Assembly: GCA_029975295.1 (NCBI GenBank)
Contig: JARKPK010000057.1
Location: 22,700-86,699 of the forward strand
DNA length: 64,000 nucleotides
Source of the DNA: Thermoguttaceae bacterium
GTDB lineage: Bacteria > Planctomycetota > Planctomycetia > Pirellulales > Thermoguttaceae
Direction of reading: 5' to 3'
Part shown: positions 27,162 to 36,718 of the stretch, piece by piece
How the letters are laid out: each line of letters starts with the position of its first letter
How positions within the stretch are numbered: the stretch's first letter is position 1
The notes under the pieces: model-generated
Seen by the model: the letters and a program-made list of their open reading frames with translations, nothing else
Databases searched by the model: none
What the model was told of the DNA's origin: nothing
Made by a program: the position numbers and the translations under genes

Positions 27162-28703
27162 TTGGACCGTTTCGCAACCACGGTCCCCTTCCAGCGGCGG
27201 GATGCAATGGACCAACGCAAGCAACTGATCGAGGCGTTCAACTCCCTGTGTTTGGATTTGGCGGGCGCTGATCTGAGCGATTCCGAATATCCGATCCAAA
27301 TGGTCAATCGATTGATCACGTTGGCCGCGGAAATGCGGGCCAGCGATGTGCATCTTCAACCTTCGAGCCTCGGGTTGGAGCTGCGATTGCGCATTGACGG
27401 CGTGTTGCACTGTTGCGGCTTCATTCCTCCGTCAAATGCCCAACGCGTCATGGCCCGGTTGAAGGTCATGGCCGACTTGGTTCATTACCGACACGATCTT
27501 CCGCAAGAGGGCCGAATCATCTTCGCCGATCGCAATCAAGAGATGCGAATCAGCGTGCTGCCCACGCTGCACGGCGAAAAGATCGTGCTTCGGTTCCTTT
27601 CCGGCCCGGGGCATTTTCGGTCGATCGATGAACTCGGGTATCCGCCCGACGTGGCTGAGAGCTTGCGCGGCTTGTTGCAAGAGACGATGGGAGCGATCGT
27701 CGTTACCGGACCTGCCGGTTCGGGAAAATCGAGCTGCTTGTACGCCTGCCTGAGGGAGTTGACCCTCGGTTCCGATGGAATTCGCCGAAGCATTGCTTCG
27801 CTGGAAGACCCCATCGAGGTTGCCGTTGACGGCGTAGCGCAGACGGAAGTGAATCCGAGCGTCGGACTGGATTTGGCGTCCGGTTTGCGATATCTGCTTC
27901 GGCAGGATCCAGAAATCATCATGATGGGTGAAATCCGTGATCGGGAAACGGCCGACGCCGTCCTGCAAGCCTCGCTTACCGGCCACTTGCTGTTGACAAC
28001 GTTCCACGCAGGCAGCGCCTCAGAAGCGATTAGCCGTTTGTTGGAAATGGATCTGGAACCGTACTTGATCCGCAGCAGCCTCCGGGCTGTGCTTTCGCAA
28101 CGACTGGTGCGGCGACTATGCACGTGCGCCCGGCCGTCTGACGACCCGAGCGAAGCCTGCGGACTTCCCGTCGAGGAGTTCTTTTTGCCCACCGGTTGCG
28201 AGAAGTGCGCGGGCACCGGATTTGCCGGCCGGCTGGCGTTGGTGGAGCTACTGACGATCGATTCCAGCGAGGTTGGCCGGGCTATTCTGGCAAAGAGCGA
28301 CTCGCGCACGCTCGAAGGCAAAGCCGTCGAATCAGGAATGATCCCCCGCTTGCAACGCGGAATCGACGCAGTTCTCCGCGGCCAAACTTGTCCGGCGGAG
28401 ATTCGCCGCGCGTTCGGATTTCTGAGCGATGATCGCTTCTTGCCAGCCGGGCAAAGTGATCTCCGTTTCGACGCCGGCCCCAGCCTCCTGCCCGCCGACT
28501 TCACTTCAGCAGACCCTGCGGAGAACCCTGAGCCCGGGGACAGGGCCGCAATGGACGAACGGGCCATTTCTCGGGTTGCGGAAGAATGCGTTTCCCAAGG
28601 CAACGGCAACGATCGGCAGACTCGTCCATCGCTCAGCGGGGAGCTGACACTCGCCGCCGAGGGCGGCAGCGACGCCGCCGCGGCGGACGATACTTCGCGG
28701 TGA
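27162..28703 (+). CDS. GspE/PilB-family secretion ATPase, orphan
   Basis: A 513-residue hexameric-type ATPase of type II secretion and type IV pilus systems. It has Walker A GPAGSGKSS (183-191), the Asp-box region SLEDPIEVAV, Walker B EIIMMGEIRDRETA (251-264) and the His box LTTFHAG. Two Cys pairs (320/322 and 346/349, CEKCAGTG) form the family zinc site. It starts directly with the N-terminal ATPase subdomain (ASDVHLQP) and lacks the MshEN domain that normally binds the membrane platform. The last 80 residues are acidic and disordered. TTG at 27162 is chosen because GGAGGG lies 7 nt upstream; an ATG at 27207 is possible. No other secretion genes adjoin it, although a prepilin-like gene lies at 47 kb. 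Confidence 0.9.
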   Translation: MDRFATTVPFQRRDAMDQRKQLIEAFNSLCLDLAGADLSDSEYPIQMVNRLITLAAEMRASDVHLQPSSLGLELRLRIDGVLHCCGFIPPSNAQRVMARLKVMADLVHYRHDLPQEGRIIFADRNQEMRISVLPTLHGEKIVLRFLSGPGHFRSIDELGYPPDVAESLRGLLQETMGAIVVTGPAGSGKSSCLYACLRELTLGSDGIRRSIASLEDPIEVAVDGVAQTEVNPSVGLDLASGLRYLLRQDPEIIMMGEIRDRETADAVLQASLTGHLLLTTFHAGSASEAISRLLEMDLEPYLIRSSLRAVLSQRLVRRLCTCARPSDDPSEACGLPVEEFFLPTGCEKCAGTGFAGRLALVELLTIDSSEVGRAILAKSDSRTLEGKAVESGMIPRLQRGIDAVLRGQTCPAEIRRAFGFLSDDRFLPAGQSDLRFDAGPSLLPADFTSADPAENPEPGDRAAMDERAISRVAEECVSQGNGNDRQTRPSLSGELTLAAEGGSDAAAADDTSR

Positions 28704-28741
28704 CCGAGGAATGATCCGCCGATCGAAAGCCGAAGACCGCC

Positions 28742-30121
28742 CTACTCCGTTCCGCGAATCACGCCCAAGGGGATGCCCTCGCTGCGCAGGTCGGATACCA
28801 CGCGCACGAGAAGCCGATCGGCGTGCCGATTGCACTCGACAAAGTCGGGCGGGCGATAGAAGTAGGTTAGCGCCACCACGAACCCGTCGGGACTGACGGC
28901 TGAGATCGTCGCGATCGGCTCCTGCGGCCGACCATTCACATCCAGGCCGATCGGGCCGGCCAGTTCCGGATCGGCACATGCGGCTCGCACGATTTCCAAT
29001 GCTCGGGCAAGTTGTTCACCAGTGACGGTTCGGCTGAGAAGAACTTCGAACACTCGACGAATGGCCGGACGCCGACTGATATTCTCGACTGGGCCATTGA
29101 CCAAGTTCGCGTTCGGGATGGTTACCAAATTGCCGGCCAGGGTCCGCAGTTTCGTCGAGCGAAAACCGATCTCTTCAACAACGCCGTCGAAGCCCAGGCA
29201 GGCAATGCGTTCTCCAACCAAGAATGGGCGATCGAAGATGATCGTCATCGAGCCGAAAAGATTTTTCAGCGAGTCTTGAGCCGCCAACGATACGGCAATG
29301 CCGGCGATGCCCAAGCCGGCCAGCCATGCGCCGATGTCGCGTTCAAAAACGACGTCGAGGACGAAAAGAAGCACCAGGGCGGCAAGAATGACCTGGAGCG
29401 TCTTGCGGGCCAAAGGCAGCCATTGCCGGTCCAGCGATGAACCATCGGACTGCGCACCACGGCGAAGCGCAACTTCAGCCACTCCAATCAGGTTGAAGAA
29501 AAGCCATGCCGCGGTCAGCGTGCCCAGCAAGGCCAGCGACTTATTGCTCAACCAACGCCAAGTGGGGTCGAGCGTCAGCAGCCCCGCCCCGATCGCCAAA
29601 CCCACCGTGAGAAACAGCAGGGCCGTTGGACCGGCGATCGATCCGACCGCGGCCGAGCGAACGGTTTCGCCGTCGCGTCTCAGGTATTGGGCTGCGCGCC
29701 GAAGCCCCACCGCCGAAAGCCGTCCGACAACCAGCCCGCTCGCCACTGCAATCAAGAAGCCGAGCCAAACGGAAGGCTCGTTGCGGCGGACAACAGAGTC
29801 GCCAAGCTCATGCAACCATTCGCCCACGGTCCGATTGGGCGGCAAATCTGCCCCGACCGGGACGGGCGAATGCTCGTTCGACTTGACTTCGGCAGCGGTT
29901 GGGCTGTTGTTCGGAGCAGGACCGTCTGCCGTGGCGAAGGGAATCGGCAGCGGCGAACGCTGCCCGGGGTGTTGCCGCTCTTCCATCGCGGCCTTGTCCG
30001 CGCCGGCCTGGGCCGCTTCCGCGCCCGACGCGCGCCCAACGGCGCCCGGGGCAACAGCCGTCGCAACGGCCAACCCCAGCAATGATGCAAGCACGAATAG
30101 GAACGATTTGGTCTGACGCAT
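28742..30121 (-). CDS. MscS family mechanosensitive channel
   Basis: A 459-residue small-conductance mechanosensitive channel. A signal-like hydrophobic N-terminus (SFLFVLASLLGLAVATAVA) is followed by about 80 disordered residues, then four membrane helices. The pore-lining helix is GLGIAGIAVSLAAQDSLKNL, and the beta domain reads TIIFDRPFLVGERI and VVEEIGFRSTKLRT, with VTIPNANLVNG. The extra N-terminal part suggests a periplasmic segment before the channel. ATG at 30121 is preferred over 30133 because GGAG abuts the latter without spacing. It converges on the GspE-like gene with 38 nt between stops. Confidence 0.9.
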   Translation of the reverse strand: MRQTKSFLFVLASLLGLAVATAVAPGAVGRASGAEAAQAGADKAAMEERQHPGQRSPLPIPFATADGPAPNNSPTAAEVKSNEHSPVPVGADLPPNRTVGEWLHELGDSVVRRNEPSVWLGFLIAVASGLVVGRLSAVGLRRAAQYLRRDGETVRSAAVGSIAGPTALLFLTVGLAIGAGLLTLDPTWRWLSNKSLALLGTLTAAWLFFNLIGVAEVALRRGAQSDGSSLDRQWLPLARKTLQVILAALVLLFVLDVVFERDIGAWLAGLGIAGIAVSLAAQDSLKNLFGSMTIIFDRPFLVGERIACLGFDGVVEEIGFRSTKLRTLAGNLVTIPNANLVNGPVENISRRPAIRRVFEVLLSRTVTGEQLARALEIVRAACADPELAGPIGLDVNGRPQEPIATISAVSPDGFVVALTYFYRPPDFVECNRHADRLLVRVVSDLRSEGIPLGVIRGTE

Positions 30122-30182
30122 GTCGTCGACCATCTCCGGTACTTCGGCAATGCGGCCGTTTCGCCCAACACAACGGTCGGCA

Positions 30183-31379
30183 CTACTCGATCACGCCAAA
30201 GCGATGCACGGTGGTATGGCGATAGACCTGTCCGGGGCGCAACACAGTCGTCGGATAGTCGGGCTTGTTGGGCGAGTCGGGATAGTGCTGCGTTTCCAAA
30301 CAGAAGCCGAAGTGTTTCTTGTAGTCCACTCCACCGCCGCTGACCGAACCGTGGAGAAAGTTGCCCGAGTAGAATTGCACGGCCGGTTGCGTAGTGTGGA
30401 TTTCCATGGTCCGACCACTCTTCGGCTCGACAACGCGCGCGCACAGACCAAGCCCCTCCGGCTTCTCGCGCGTGAGAACATAGCAGTGATCGTAACCGCC
30501 CTCGACTTGGGCGATGCGGGCGCCGATCTTGGTCGGCTGATTGAAATCCATCGGGGTGTCGGCCACCAGCTTGGGCTCTCCCAGGGGGATTAGCGTTTCA
30601 TCGACCGGCAAGTAGCGATCTGCCTGAATCATCAGTTCATGGCCGAGCACGTCGCCATTGCCGGCGCCGGCCAGGTTCCAGTAGGCGTGGTTCGTCAGGT
30701 TGAGCACGGTGGGCTTGTCCGTTTCGGCCGTGTAGTCCATTCGCAGCTCATTGTCGTCGGTCAAAGAGTAAACCACGGTCACGGTGAGGTTGCCGGGGTA
30801 TCCCTCTTCGCCGTCGGGGCTGACGCGGCGGAACGTGATCGACGCCGAATCGGCTTTTTCGGCCGCCTCCGCCTTCCAAACGTGTTTGTCGAAACCGCGT
30901 TTTCCGCCGTGAAGGTGGTTCGGCCCGTCGTTGGTCGCCAAGGCATATTCCTTGCCGTCAAGGGAGAACTTTCCACCGGCGATGCGATTGGCGAATCGGC
31001 CCACAATACAGCCGAAGTAAGGATGCCCTTTGAGATAGTCGTCCAAGCTGTCGCGGTGCAACGTGATGTTGGCCGCCATGCCGGTGCGATCGGGCGTTTC
31101 GACTGCCGTGAGGATTCCGCCGTAGTCGATCGCTCGGACTGTCATTCCCTTGGCATTCCGCAAAGTGAATTCGGTCACCTCGGTCCCGTCTTCCAGTTTG
31201 CCGAAGGTTTTCTTGCTGATCCGCTGCATGGGCTGTTCCTTGTTCGAATCGGCCGACTGCCGGCCCGAGGGTGACGCTCCATCCGGCCGACCGGTCTTCG
31301 GCTGCGACGGGCCGCAACCGGCGAGCCAGCAGGTTACCGTTGCCAGAACACACGTCGCCCAGAACCATCGTGAAGCCAT
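30183..31379 (-). CDS. galM: aldose 1-epimerase, lipoprotein
   Basis: Mutarotase of 398 residues that interconverts alpha and beta anomers of hexoses. A lipobox LAGC with Cys22 indicates a lipoprotein, so it acts outside the inner membrane. Family motifs are GRFANRIAGGKF, TNDGPNHLHGG, LTNHAYWNLAG (catalytic His) and CLETQHYPDSPN (catalytic Glu). Length of the catalytic part is about 345, as expected. It lies 61 nt upstream of the MscS gene on the same strand and could be cotranscribed, though the functions are unrelated. Confidence 0.94.
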   Translation of the reverse strand: MASRWFWATCVLATVTCWLAGCGPSQPKTGRPDGASPSGRQSADSNKEQPMQRISKKTFGKLEDGTEVTEFTLRNAKGMTVRAIDYGGILTAVETPDRTGMAANITLHRDSLDDYLKGHPYFGCIVGRFANRIAGGKFSLDGKEYALATNDGPNHLHGGKRGFDKHVWKAEAAEKADSASITFRRVSPDGEEGYPGNLTVTVVYSLTDDNELRMDYTAETDKPTVLNLTNHAYWNLAGAGNGDVLGHELMIQADRYLPVDETLIPLGEPKLVADTPMDFNQPTKIGARIAQVEGGYDHCYVLTREKPEGLGLCARVVEPKSGRTMEIHTTQPAVQFYSGNFLHGSVSGGGVDYKKHFGFCLETQHYPDSPNKPDYPTTVLRPGQVYRHTTVHRFGVIE

Positions 31380-31749
31380 CGTTTCGTCCTCTCGCTCGTG
31401 AATCCCTAAGAACCGTCCGCGGCGAACTCAGCAGAAATGAGGCCGCACGGCCGGAGAAGCGGCATTGAACATCCCGCCGCGCGACCGACGCTTGGCTGCA
31501 GCGGTTATCGTATTCGGCGGCGAAGCGGGCCGCAATCCGGGGCCACGTTGGCTTGGCCGGAAACAATCGCCTCCGCTTCGTCGCCGCCGCGCTCGAAGCC
31601 CGCCGTGAGCCACAGGGGGCCTTGGAAGGCTTCCGAAATCGCGGAACCGACCGAACCGATCATCCCACGACAACCCAGTATTGGCTGCGCGACCGTTTCG
31701 CCCGTTATCCTCTGTCGTCGCCGATCCCGACAGAGCAAGACTATCAAGA
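31380..31749 (-). other. intergenic region
   Basis: 370 nt upstream of galM. No gene or clear signal seen. Confidence 0.35.
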
Positions 31750-32796
31750 CTATTCAGCGTCGGAGAGGCGGACGATGCCTTTGACGAGGCCGTCACGATA
31801 ACCGGCGGCCATCTCGAATCCCTCTTGCATGGTGCGCCAGCCGAAGTGATGAGTGATCATGGCGTCGGGCCGAATATGACCATCAGAAACCAAACGAATG
31901 GCCGGAGCGACGCATCCTTTCTGCCTTCGCACGCTCCGAAAGGCAAGCTCCTTGGTGCGCATCAGATGAATGTCGAAAGGCGTCTCCACCTGCGGCGGAA
32001 TGCCCACAAGCATCAATGTTCCGCCCGGTGTCAGCAACTGCTGAGCGTGGTTGATTGTCGTCGGATCACCGCTGCATTCGAACACCAAATCGAGTCCCCA
32101 AGGCTCGTTCTCGGCAATGCCGTGAATGGCCGCAGGGTCGCCCGCGTTCCCAATCCAATCGGCCCCGAACTGCCGCGCCAAAGCCAATCGCTCGTCAAGA
32201 AGATCGGTTACGTAAACCGTGCAGGGGGCGGCCGCCTTCGCGCAAAGCAAGACGCTCAATCCAATCGGGCCGGCTCCGAAAATGGCGATCCGCGCCGCGG
32301 GATAGACCTGGGCCAACCGCACGGCGTACAGGCCAATCGAAAGCGGCTCAATCAAGGCGGCAGCGTCGAGGCTCATCGACGCAGGAATCGGCAGACAATT
32401 GCCCGCCGGCAAGACGCGAAACTCGGCCGCCGCCCCAGGCGCTTGACCAGGCGAACCCATGAATTGAATGTGTCGGCAGGTGTTCACTCGCCCAACGCGG
32501 CACTGATCGCATTGATGACAGCTTATCGCCGGGTCGATCGCCACCCGGTCGCCGGGGCGCACATTGGCCGCCTCCGCGCCGACTTCCATCACCGTTCCGG
32601 AGCATTCGTGGCCCAGCGAGGCCGGATAGGCGAGCCGTTGACGCCCGATTCCCCCATCGACGAAATAATGGACATCGCTGCCGCAAATCCCCAGCCGGTC
32701 GATTCGAACAAGCACATCGGTCGATCGTTGGAGATTCGGCTTAGGCTCCTCGGCGACTTCGATCGTCCGCGGGCCGGTGAAGTACGCAACCTTCAT
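31750..32796 (-). CDS. zinc-dependent polyol/alcohol dehydrogenase (MDR superfamily)
   Basis: A 348-residue medium-chain dehydrogenase similar to sorbitol, L-iditol or galactitol dehydrogenases. The catalytic zinc ligands are in LGICGSDVHYF and LGHECSG. The structural zinc site is four Cys in CHQCDQCRVGRVNTC. The Rossmann motif is IFGAGPIGLSV, and LIEPLSIGLYAV is typical of polyol dehydrogenases. ATG at 32796 is the family start (MKVAYFTGPR); the upstream in-frame extension to 32892 has no homology. It likely oxidises a sugar alcohol with NAD in the cytoplasm. Confidence 0.92.
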   Translation of the reverse strand: MKVAYFTGPRTIEVAEEPKPNLQRSTDVLVRIDRLGICGSDVHYFVDGGIGRQRLAYPASLGHECSGTVMEVGAEAANVRPGDRVAIDPAISCHQCDQCRVGRVNTCRHIQFMGSPGQAPGAAAEFRVLPAGNCLPIPASMSLDAAALIEPLSIGLYAVRLAQVYPAARIAIFGAGPIGLSVLLCAKAAAPCTVYVTDLLDERLALARQFGADWIGNAGDPAAIHGIAENEPWGLDLVFECSGDPTTINHAQQLLTPGGTLMLVGIPPQVETPFDIHLMRTKELAFRSVRRQKGCVAPAIRLVSDGHIRPDAMITHHFGWRTMQEGFEMAAGYRDGLVKGIVRLSDAE

Positions 32797-32929
32797 ATTC
32801 GTTTTTTTTACAGAGGACGGAGTACAGAACGGGTTCTGGGAAGGTTTGATTCGCTTCATACGTTTGCAACGTTCGCTGCGGCCGGTTTGCAAAGGCCGAA
32901 ACGATCAGGCGGCATCGTCCCTGAAGCCA

Positions 32930-35263
32930 TCAATCGGCCGGAAGGATCGAATCGGCCGGCTTGCGGCGCGCTGCGCCCGGACTGTTTCGTTCGGACGCAC
33001 CGGGCGCAACCCTGGCGGGCGGCCGCTCGGGCGACGTTTGAGGAGCGTCAACCGCCGGCGGGAGCGAAGGGCTGTCGCTAGTGGCCGGTTCGGCAGGCAG
33101 CACGCCCTCGATCGCCGCCTGGCCGTAGAGCGGCAGGTGCCGATAATACACCTCCAAGGTGCATAGGCAAAGCGCGGTCATGTAAATCCGTCCCGCATAG
33201 TCGGCGAATCCACCCTCGATGCCGTTGCCGCGGGGAGTCCAACTGCCGGCGGCATGGCCCTTAATCTCTTGGCTCGAGACGAGCACGTCGCGCATTTTGT
33301 CGTTCCACGCACGCCACGAGCCGCCGCCGAAGTGGTGCATTACTTGAGTGGCATAGTACCAATAGTAAACGTTCGGCCGCTTCTCGCTAGGCAGATGTTG
33401 CCGCACCATCAGATCGACGCCGGCCTTCAGTCCCTTATGATCGCGCGACCAGCCGAGATATTGCCGACACAACAACGCCTCGGCTGTCATGGCGATGGTC
33501 GTCGATCGTCCGGGTTGATAATCATAAACGCCCAGATTCTGTTCGCGGGCCACGCTGTCGAGGAACAGCGACGCGCGTTCAAAAACTTGGTCGGGCACAT
33601 GCAAGCCGGCCATTTGCCCGCTCTTCAACGCCATCAATTGCCATCCAACCACGCTCACATCGCCGGGTTCGCCCGGTTCGTAGCGCCATCCTCCCGCCGA
33701 GTGCTGGGCGGCCACAATGAAATTCAGGGCGCGTTGGGCCGGTTCGAAAAGCTGCTTGTCTTGCGTCAGGGCATAGGCTTCGCATAAGACGATCGCCGCC
33801 ATCCCATGAGCGTACATCCGTCCATCGCCTTCGCCGCGGAGGTCGCCGTTTTCAAGCTGTTGCGCACAAAGGGCGTTGAGCCCCTTGAGAACTTCCTGTT
33901 GATAGTCGCCCTGAAGATGCGTTTGTCCGGCGCCCAAAAAGGGAAGCAGGGCCAAGGCCGTGCCGGCCACGTTGGTGCTAAAACCGCCCTGATGCGTGCA
34001 TGTTTCATCGCAGTCGGCGGTCCGAAAGTGCTGGAGGCTCCAACTCCCGTCGGGTCGCTGATGGCGCGCCAGGAACTTTAGCCCCCGCGCCACCGCCGCC
34101 TCTGTGGCGGAAGTGCCGCCCGAACTGCGGACCATCTGCGCCCGCAACGCAGGATCGCGCCCGAGAAACATTCGGCCTGCCGGCGCGGGTTGATCGGCCG
34201 TCGAAAACTTCTTCGCGCGCTCGGGCATCAGACCGACCGGGTTGAAGTCCGTCAACGGCGGATCAACCGGCGCAACATCGGGATCGATCTTCGCAATGCC
34301 CATCGCGTCGAGCGATGTCTCAAAATCAATCGCCCCCGGTTCATCGAACTCGAACGCCTTTTCATCCAAATTGATCTTTCCCTGTTCCCCTTCGTAATCT
34401 TGCGGAGAGATTGCCGTCGATAAGATGATGCCGCGATTCTGCGGTTCCTCCATCATCCAAAGCCCCAGCAAAATGATCGCAACGGCATGAAAGATGAGGC
34501 TCACCAGCCACGCCGGCAAATCGCGCAGAAAACGGCGCGTTGCACCGACGAACCCTTCCTGCTGCCGCAATTGGGCCATCCGTGCACGCGCACTGCGATG
34601 CACCAGCGCCGCCGGAACGCGACGGCGCCCCGCGGAACCGCCTGCCCGCCCAGGCGCTCCGGCGAACGGCGCGTCGGTCCGTCGTTGGCGAGTCGGCTCG
34701 GTCGGCGCCGAAGGCGGTGGATTCGCCGCTGTCGTCGGGCGCTGCGCACCTCCTTGCCTTGCCGCAGTCTGCACAGCGGCCGTCGGCGGCGCAGAACGTA
34801 CGGGGGCTTCTGGCGGGCGTTGGTCCTTCGACTTTTGCGAACCGATCCGCGGCGCAACCGAGCTCGATGCGGGCGTTGGCGGCGGACTCGGCGATGAGCT
34901 TGCCGACGGAGGCTGAACGGCGCCCGTTGCCAAGGCCGAACCGCCTGCCGCGGGTTTCGGGGGGGGCGACGGAGCCGGAGAAACGGCCGACTGGCGATAA
35001 TCGTGCAGCAATCGTTCGGCATGACGCTGCTGCTCTTCGGTCAGTTCCACGCTGGCGCCGCAACGCCAACAGTCGGCCGTCATCAGCCAAAGCCTGATCG
35101 ACATCGGCGCGCCGCAATCGGGGCAGGCGCAGGCCAAAACCCCGCCATCGAGCCAGATTTCCGCAATCCGGGTTTTGCCGCCCCTCTGCCGTGCGGAACC
35201 TTCGCCGGAGGGCGACGGCTGGAGAGGCCTGGTTGATGAATCGCTTGCGCGGCTCGTTGTCAT
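32930..35263 (-). CDS. prenyltransferase/squalene-cyclase-repeat membrane protein with N-terminal zinc ribbon
   Basis: A 777-residue protein of three parts. Residues 45-68 hold a zinc-ribbon-like Cys set (CPDCGAP, CWRCG). Residues 90-220 are Pro/Ala/Arg-rich and disordered. One membrane helix spans residues 250-271 (PAWLVSLIFHAVAIILLGLW). From about residue 370 a series of alpha/alpha repeats runs to 740, with QRPDGSW, SAGGWRYEPGEPGD and the like, as in squalene cyclases and prenyltransferases. The DxDD-type catalytic motif of squalene-hopene cyclase is not evident, so it may only bind a partner or lipid. This architecture is common in planctomycetes and its function is unknown. Confidence 0.88.
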   Translation of the reverse strand: MTTSRASDSSTRPLQPSPSGEGSARQRGGKTRIAEIWLDGGVLACACPDCGAPMSIRLWLMTADCWRCGASVELTEEQQRHAERLLHDYRQSAVSPAPSPPPKPAAGGSALATGAVQPPSASSSPSPPPTPASSSVAPRIGSQKSKDQRPPEAPVRSAPPTAAVQTAARQGGAQRPTTAANPPPSAPTEPTRQRRTDAPFAGAPGRAGGSAGRRRVPAALVHRSARARMAQLRQQEGFVGATRRFLRDLPAWLVSLIFHAVAIILLGLWMMEEPQNRGIILSTAISPQDYEGEQGKINLDEKAFEFDEPGAIDFETSLDAMGIAKIDPDVAPVDPPLTDFNPVGLMPERAKKFSTADQPAPAGRMFLGRDPALRAQMVRSSGGTSATEAAVARGLKFLARHQRPDGSWSLQHFRTADCDETCTHQGGFSTNVAGTALALLPFLGAGQTHLQGDYQQEVLKGLNALCAQQLENGDLRGEGDGRMYAHGMAAIVLCEAYALTQDKQLFEPAQRALNFIVAAQHSAGGWRYEPGEPGDVSVVGWQLMALKSGQMAGLHVPDQVFERASLFLDSVAREQNLGVYDYQPGRSTTIAMTAEALLCRQYLGWSRDHKGLKAGVDLMVRQHLPSEKRPNVYYWYYATQVMHHFGGGSWRAWNDKMRDVLVSSQEIKGHAAGSWTPRGNGIEGGFADYAGRIYMTALCLCTLEVYYRHLPLYGQAAIEGVLPAEPATSDSPSLPPAVDAPQTSPERPPARVAPGASERNSPGAARRKPADSILPAD

Positions 35264-35762
35264 GGTCTGCCTCGCAGGCCCGGCATCACGCGCCTGGTTT
35301 GTCGATCACTGCCGATCGAGTCCCCTCACGGCATTCATTATACAGATATTCGGACCTTCCGCACGAGTCCATTGTATCCGAAGGATGCAAGTCCCCGTCG
35401 GCCGCTTGAGTCCCTCCCACCCGTTAGCAACGGAGCGGCGGCTGCGAAACGCCATCGTCGCCCCCTTCTGCGACGCAACCGATCGGCATTACACCCGTTC
35501 GGACGGGGCACGCCGCGAATCGGCGTCAGAAGTCGGCCCCCCCAACAGAAACCGATGATTGGCGTCGCCGCTGTGAGAATTCGACTGGATTCTGCATCCC
35601 TAACATTCCACGAACGAAGTCCGCCCATCGGGTCGTTCGACAGCGCAATCGACCAATGTGCGCCCTCACACCAGCCTGCCAACCGACCGGCTCTCACTCT
35701 TGCCGGCGGAGAGAAATCTTGTCGGCCGGTCTCGTTGCATTTCGTATTGGGAGAACAATACA
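35264..35762. other. divergent intergenic region
   Basis: 499 nt between the prenyltransferase-repeat gene (leftward) and the MoxR gene (rightward). Besides the -10-like box at 35337-35342 I see nothing certain. Confidence 0.4.
35337..35342 (-). promoter_or_regulatory. perfect TATAAT -10 box
   Basis: A perfect TATAAT on the minus strand about 74 nt upstream of the prenyltransferase-repeat gene. No good -35 sequence lies 16-18 nt before it, so the assignment is tentative. Confidence 0.35.
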
Positions 35763-36713
35763 ATGGGCCGGATGAACGAATCGATCACTTCTCTGATTGC
35801 CTCGCTGGAATCGAATATTAATCGCGTCGTCCTCGGCAAATCCGAGGTCGTGCGTTTGGTCGTAACCGCTTTGTTGGCGGGCGAGCATGTGCTGATCGAA
35901 GACGTGCCGGGAGTCGGCAAGACGCTGATCGGCAAATCGCTGGCCCGCAGCGTCGCCGGGCAATTCGGGCGCATACAATTCACGCCCGATCTGTTGCCGG
36001 GCGACATCACCGGCAGCAGCGTCTATCGCAGCGCAAGCGGCGAGTTCACCTTCGTGCCGGGGCCGGTGTTCGCCAATATCGTGCTGGCCGACGAAATCAA
36101 CCGGGCCACTCCGCGCACGCAAAGCGCGCTGCTCGAAGCGATGAGCGAGCGGCAGGTTTCAGCGGACGGCCAAACGTTTCCACTGCCGCGGCCGTTTCTG
36201 GTGATTGCCACCCAGAACCCGGTGGAGTTCGAGGGAACGTACCCCCTGCCGGAAAGCCAGCTCGATCGGTTTCTTTTTCGCTTGAGCGTCGGATATCCGG
36301 ACCGAGACGCGGAACGGTTGGTTCTCGAAACTCACCGCGAGGGCGAACCGGTGGATCGGCTGCCGGCAGTCATCGATTGCGAACAAGTGGCTCAGCTTCA
36401 AGACGCGGCGCGCGAAGTCGCCGTCGATGCCTCGATCAGCGAGTATATTCTCGACATCGCCGCGGCAACGCGGGCGTGCGTTGACCTAAGCGTGGGGGTC
36501 AGTACTCGGGGCTCTTTGGCGCTGTACCGCGCCGCGCAGGCGAGAGCACTCGTCGAAGGCCGCGATTTCGTCGTGCCCGACGATGTGAAATCGCTCGCCG
36601 TGGCCGTGCTTGCCCACCGTGTGATCCCCAAAGGGTACGTTCACGGCGGGCAGCGATCAGCCGTCGAGTCGCTCATCGAGCGCTTGGTTGACGATATCCC
36701 CGCACCGGTTTAG
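35763..36713 (+). CDS. MoxR family AAA+ ATPase
   Basis: A 316-residue AAA+ chaperone-like ATPase. Walker A EDVPGVGKTLIGKSLA, Walker B VLADEINRATPRTQSALLEAM, sensor 1 IATQNPVEFEGTYPLPESQLDRF and the C-terminal lid are all present. MoxR proteins usually work with DUF58 and VWA proteins encoded next to them in assembling complexes; none is adjacent here. The ATG at 35763 has GGGAGA 8 nt upstream; in-frame sequence further upstream is not conserved-looking. It converges on ilvD with only 5 nt between the two stops. Confidence 0.93.
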   Translation: MGRMNESITSLIASLESNINRVVLGKSEVVRLVVTALLAGEHVLIEDVPGVGKTLIGKSLARSVAGQFGRIQFTPDLLPGDITGSSVYRSASGEFTFVPGPVFANIVLADEINRATPRTQSALLEAMSERQVSADGQTFPLPRPFLVIATQNPVEFEGTYPLPESQLDRFLFRLSVGYPDRDAERLVLETHREGEPVDRLPAVIDCEQVAQLQDAAREVAVDASISEYILDIAAATRACVDLSVGVSTRGSLALYRAAQARALVEGRDFVVPDDVKSLAVAVLAHRVIPKGYVHGGQRSAVESLIERLVDDIPAPV

Positions 36714-36718
36714 CCGAA

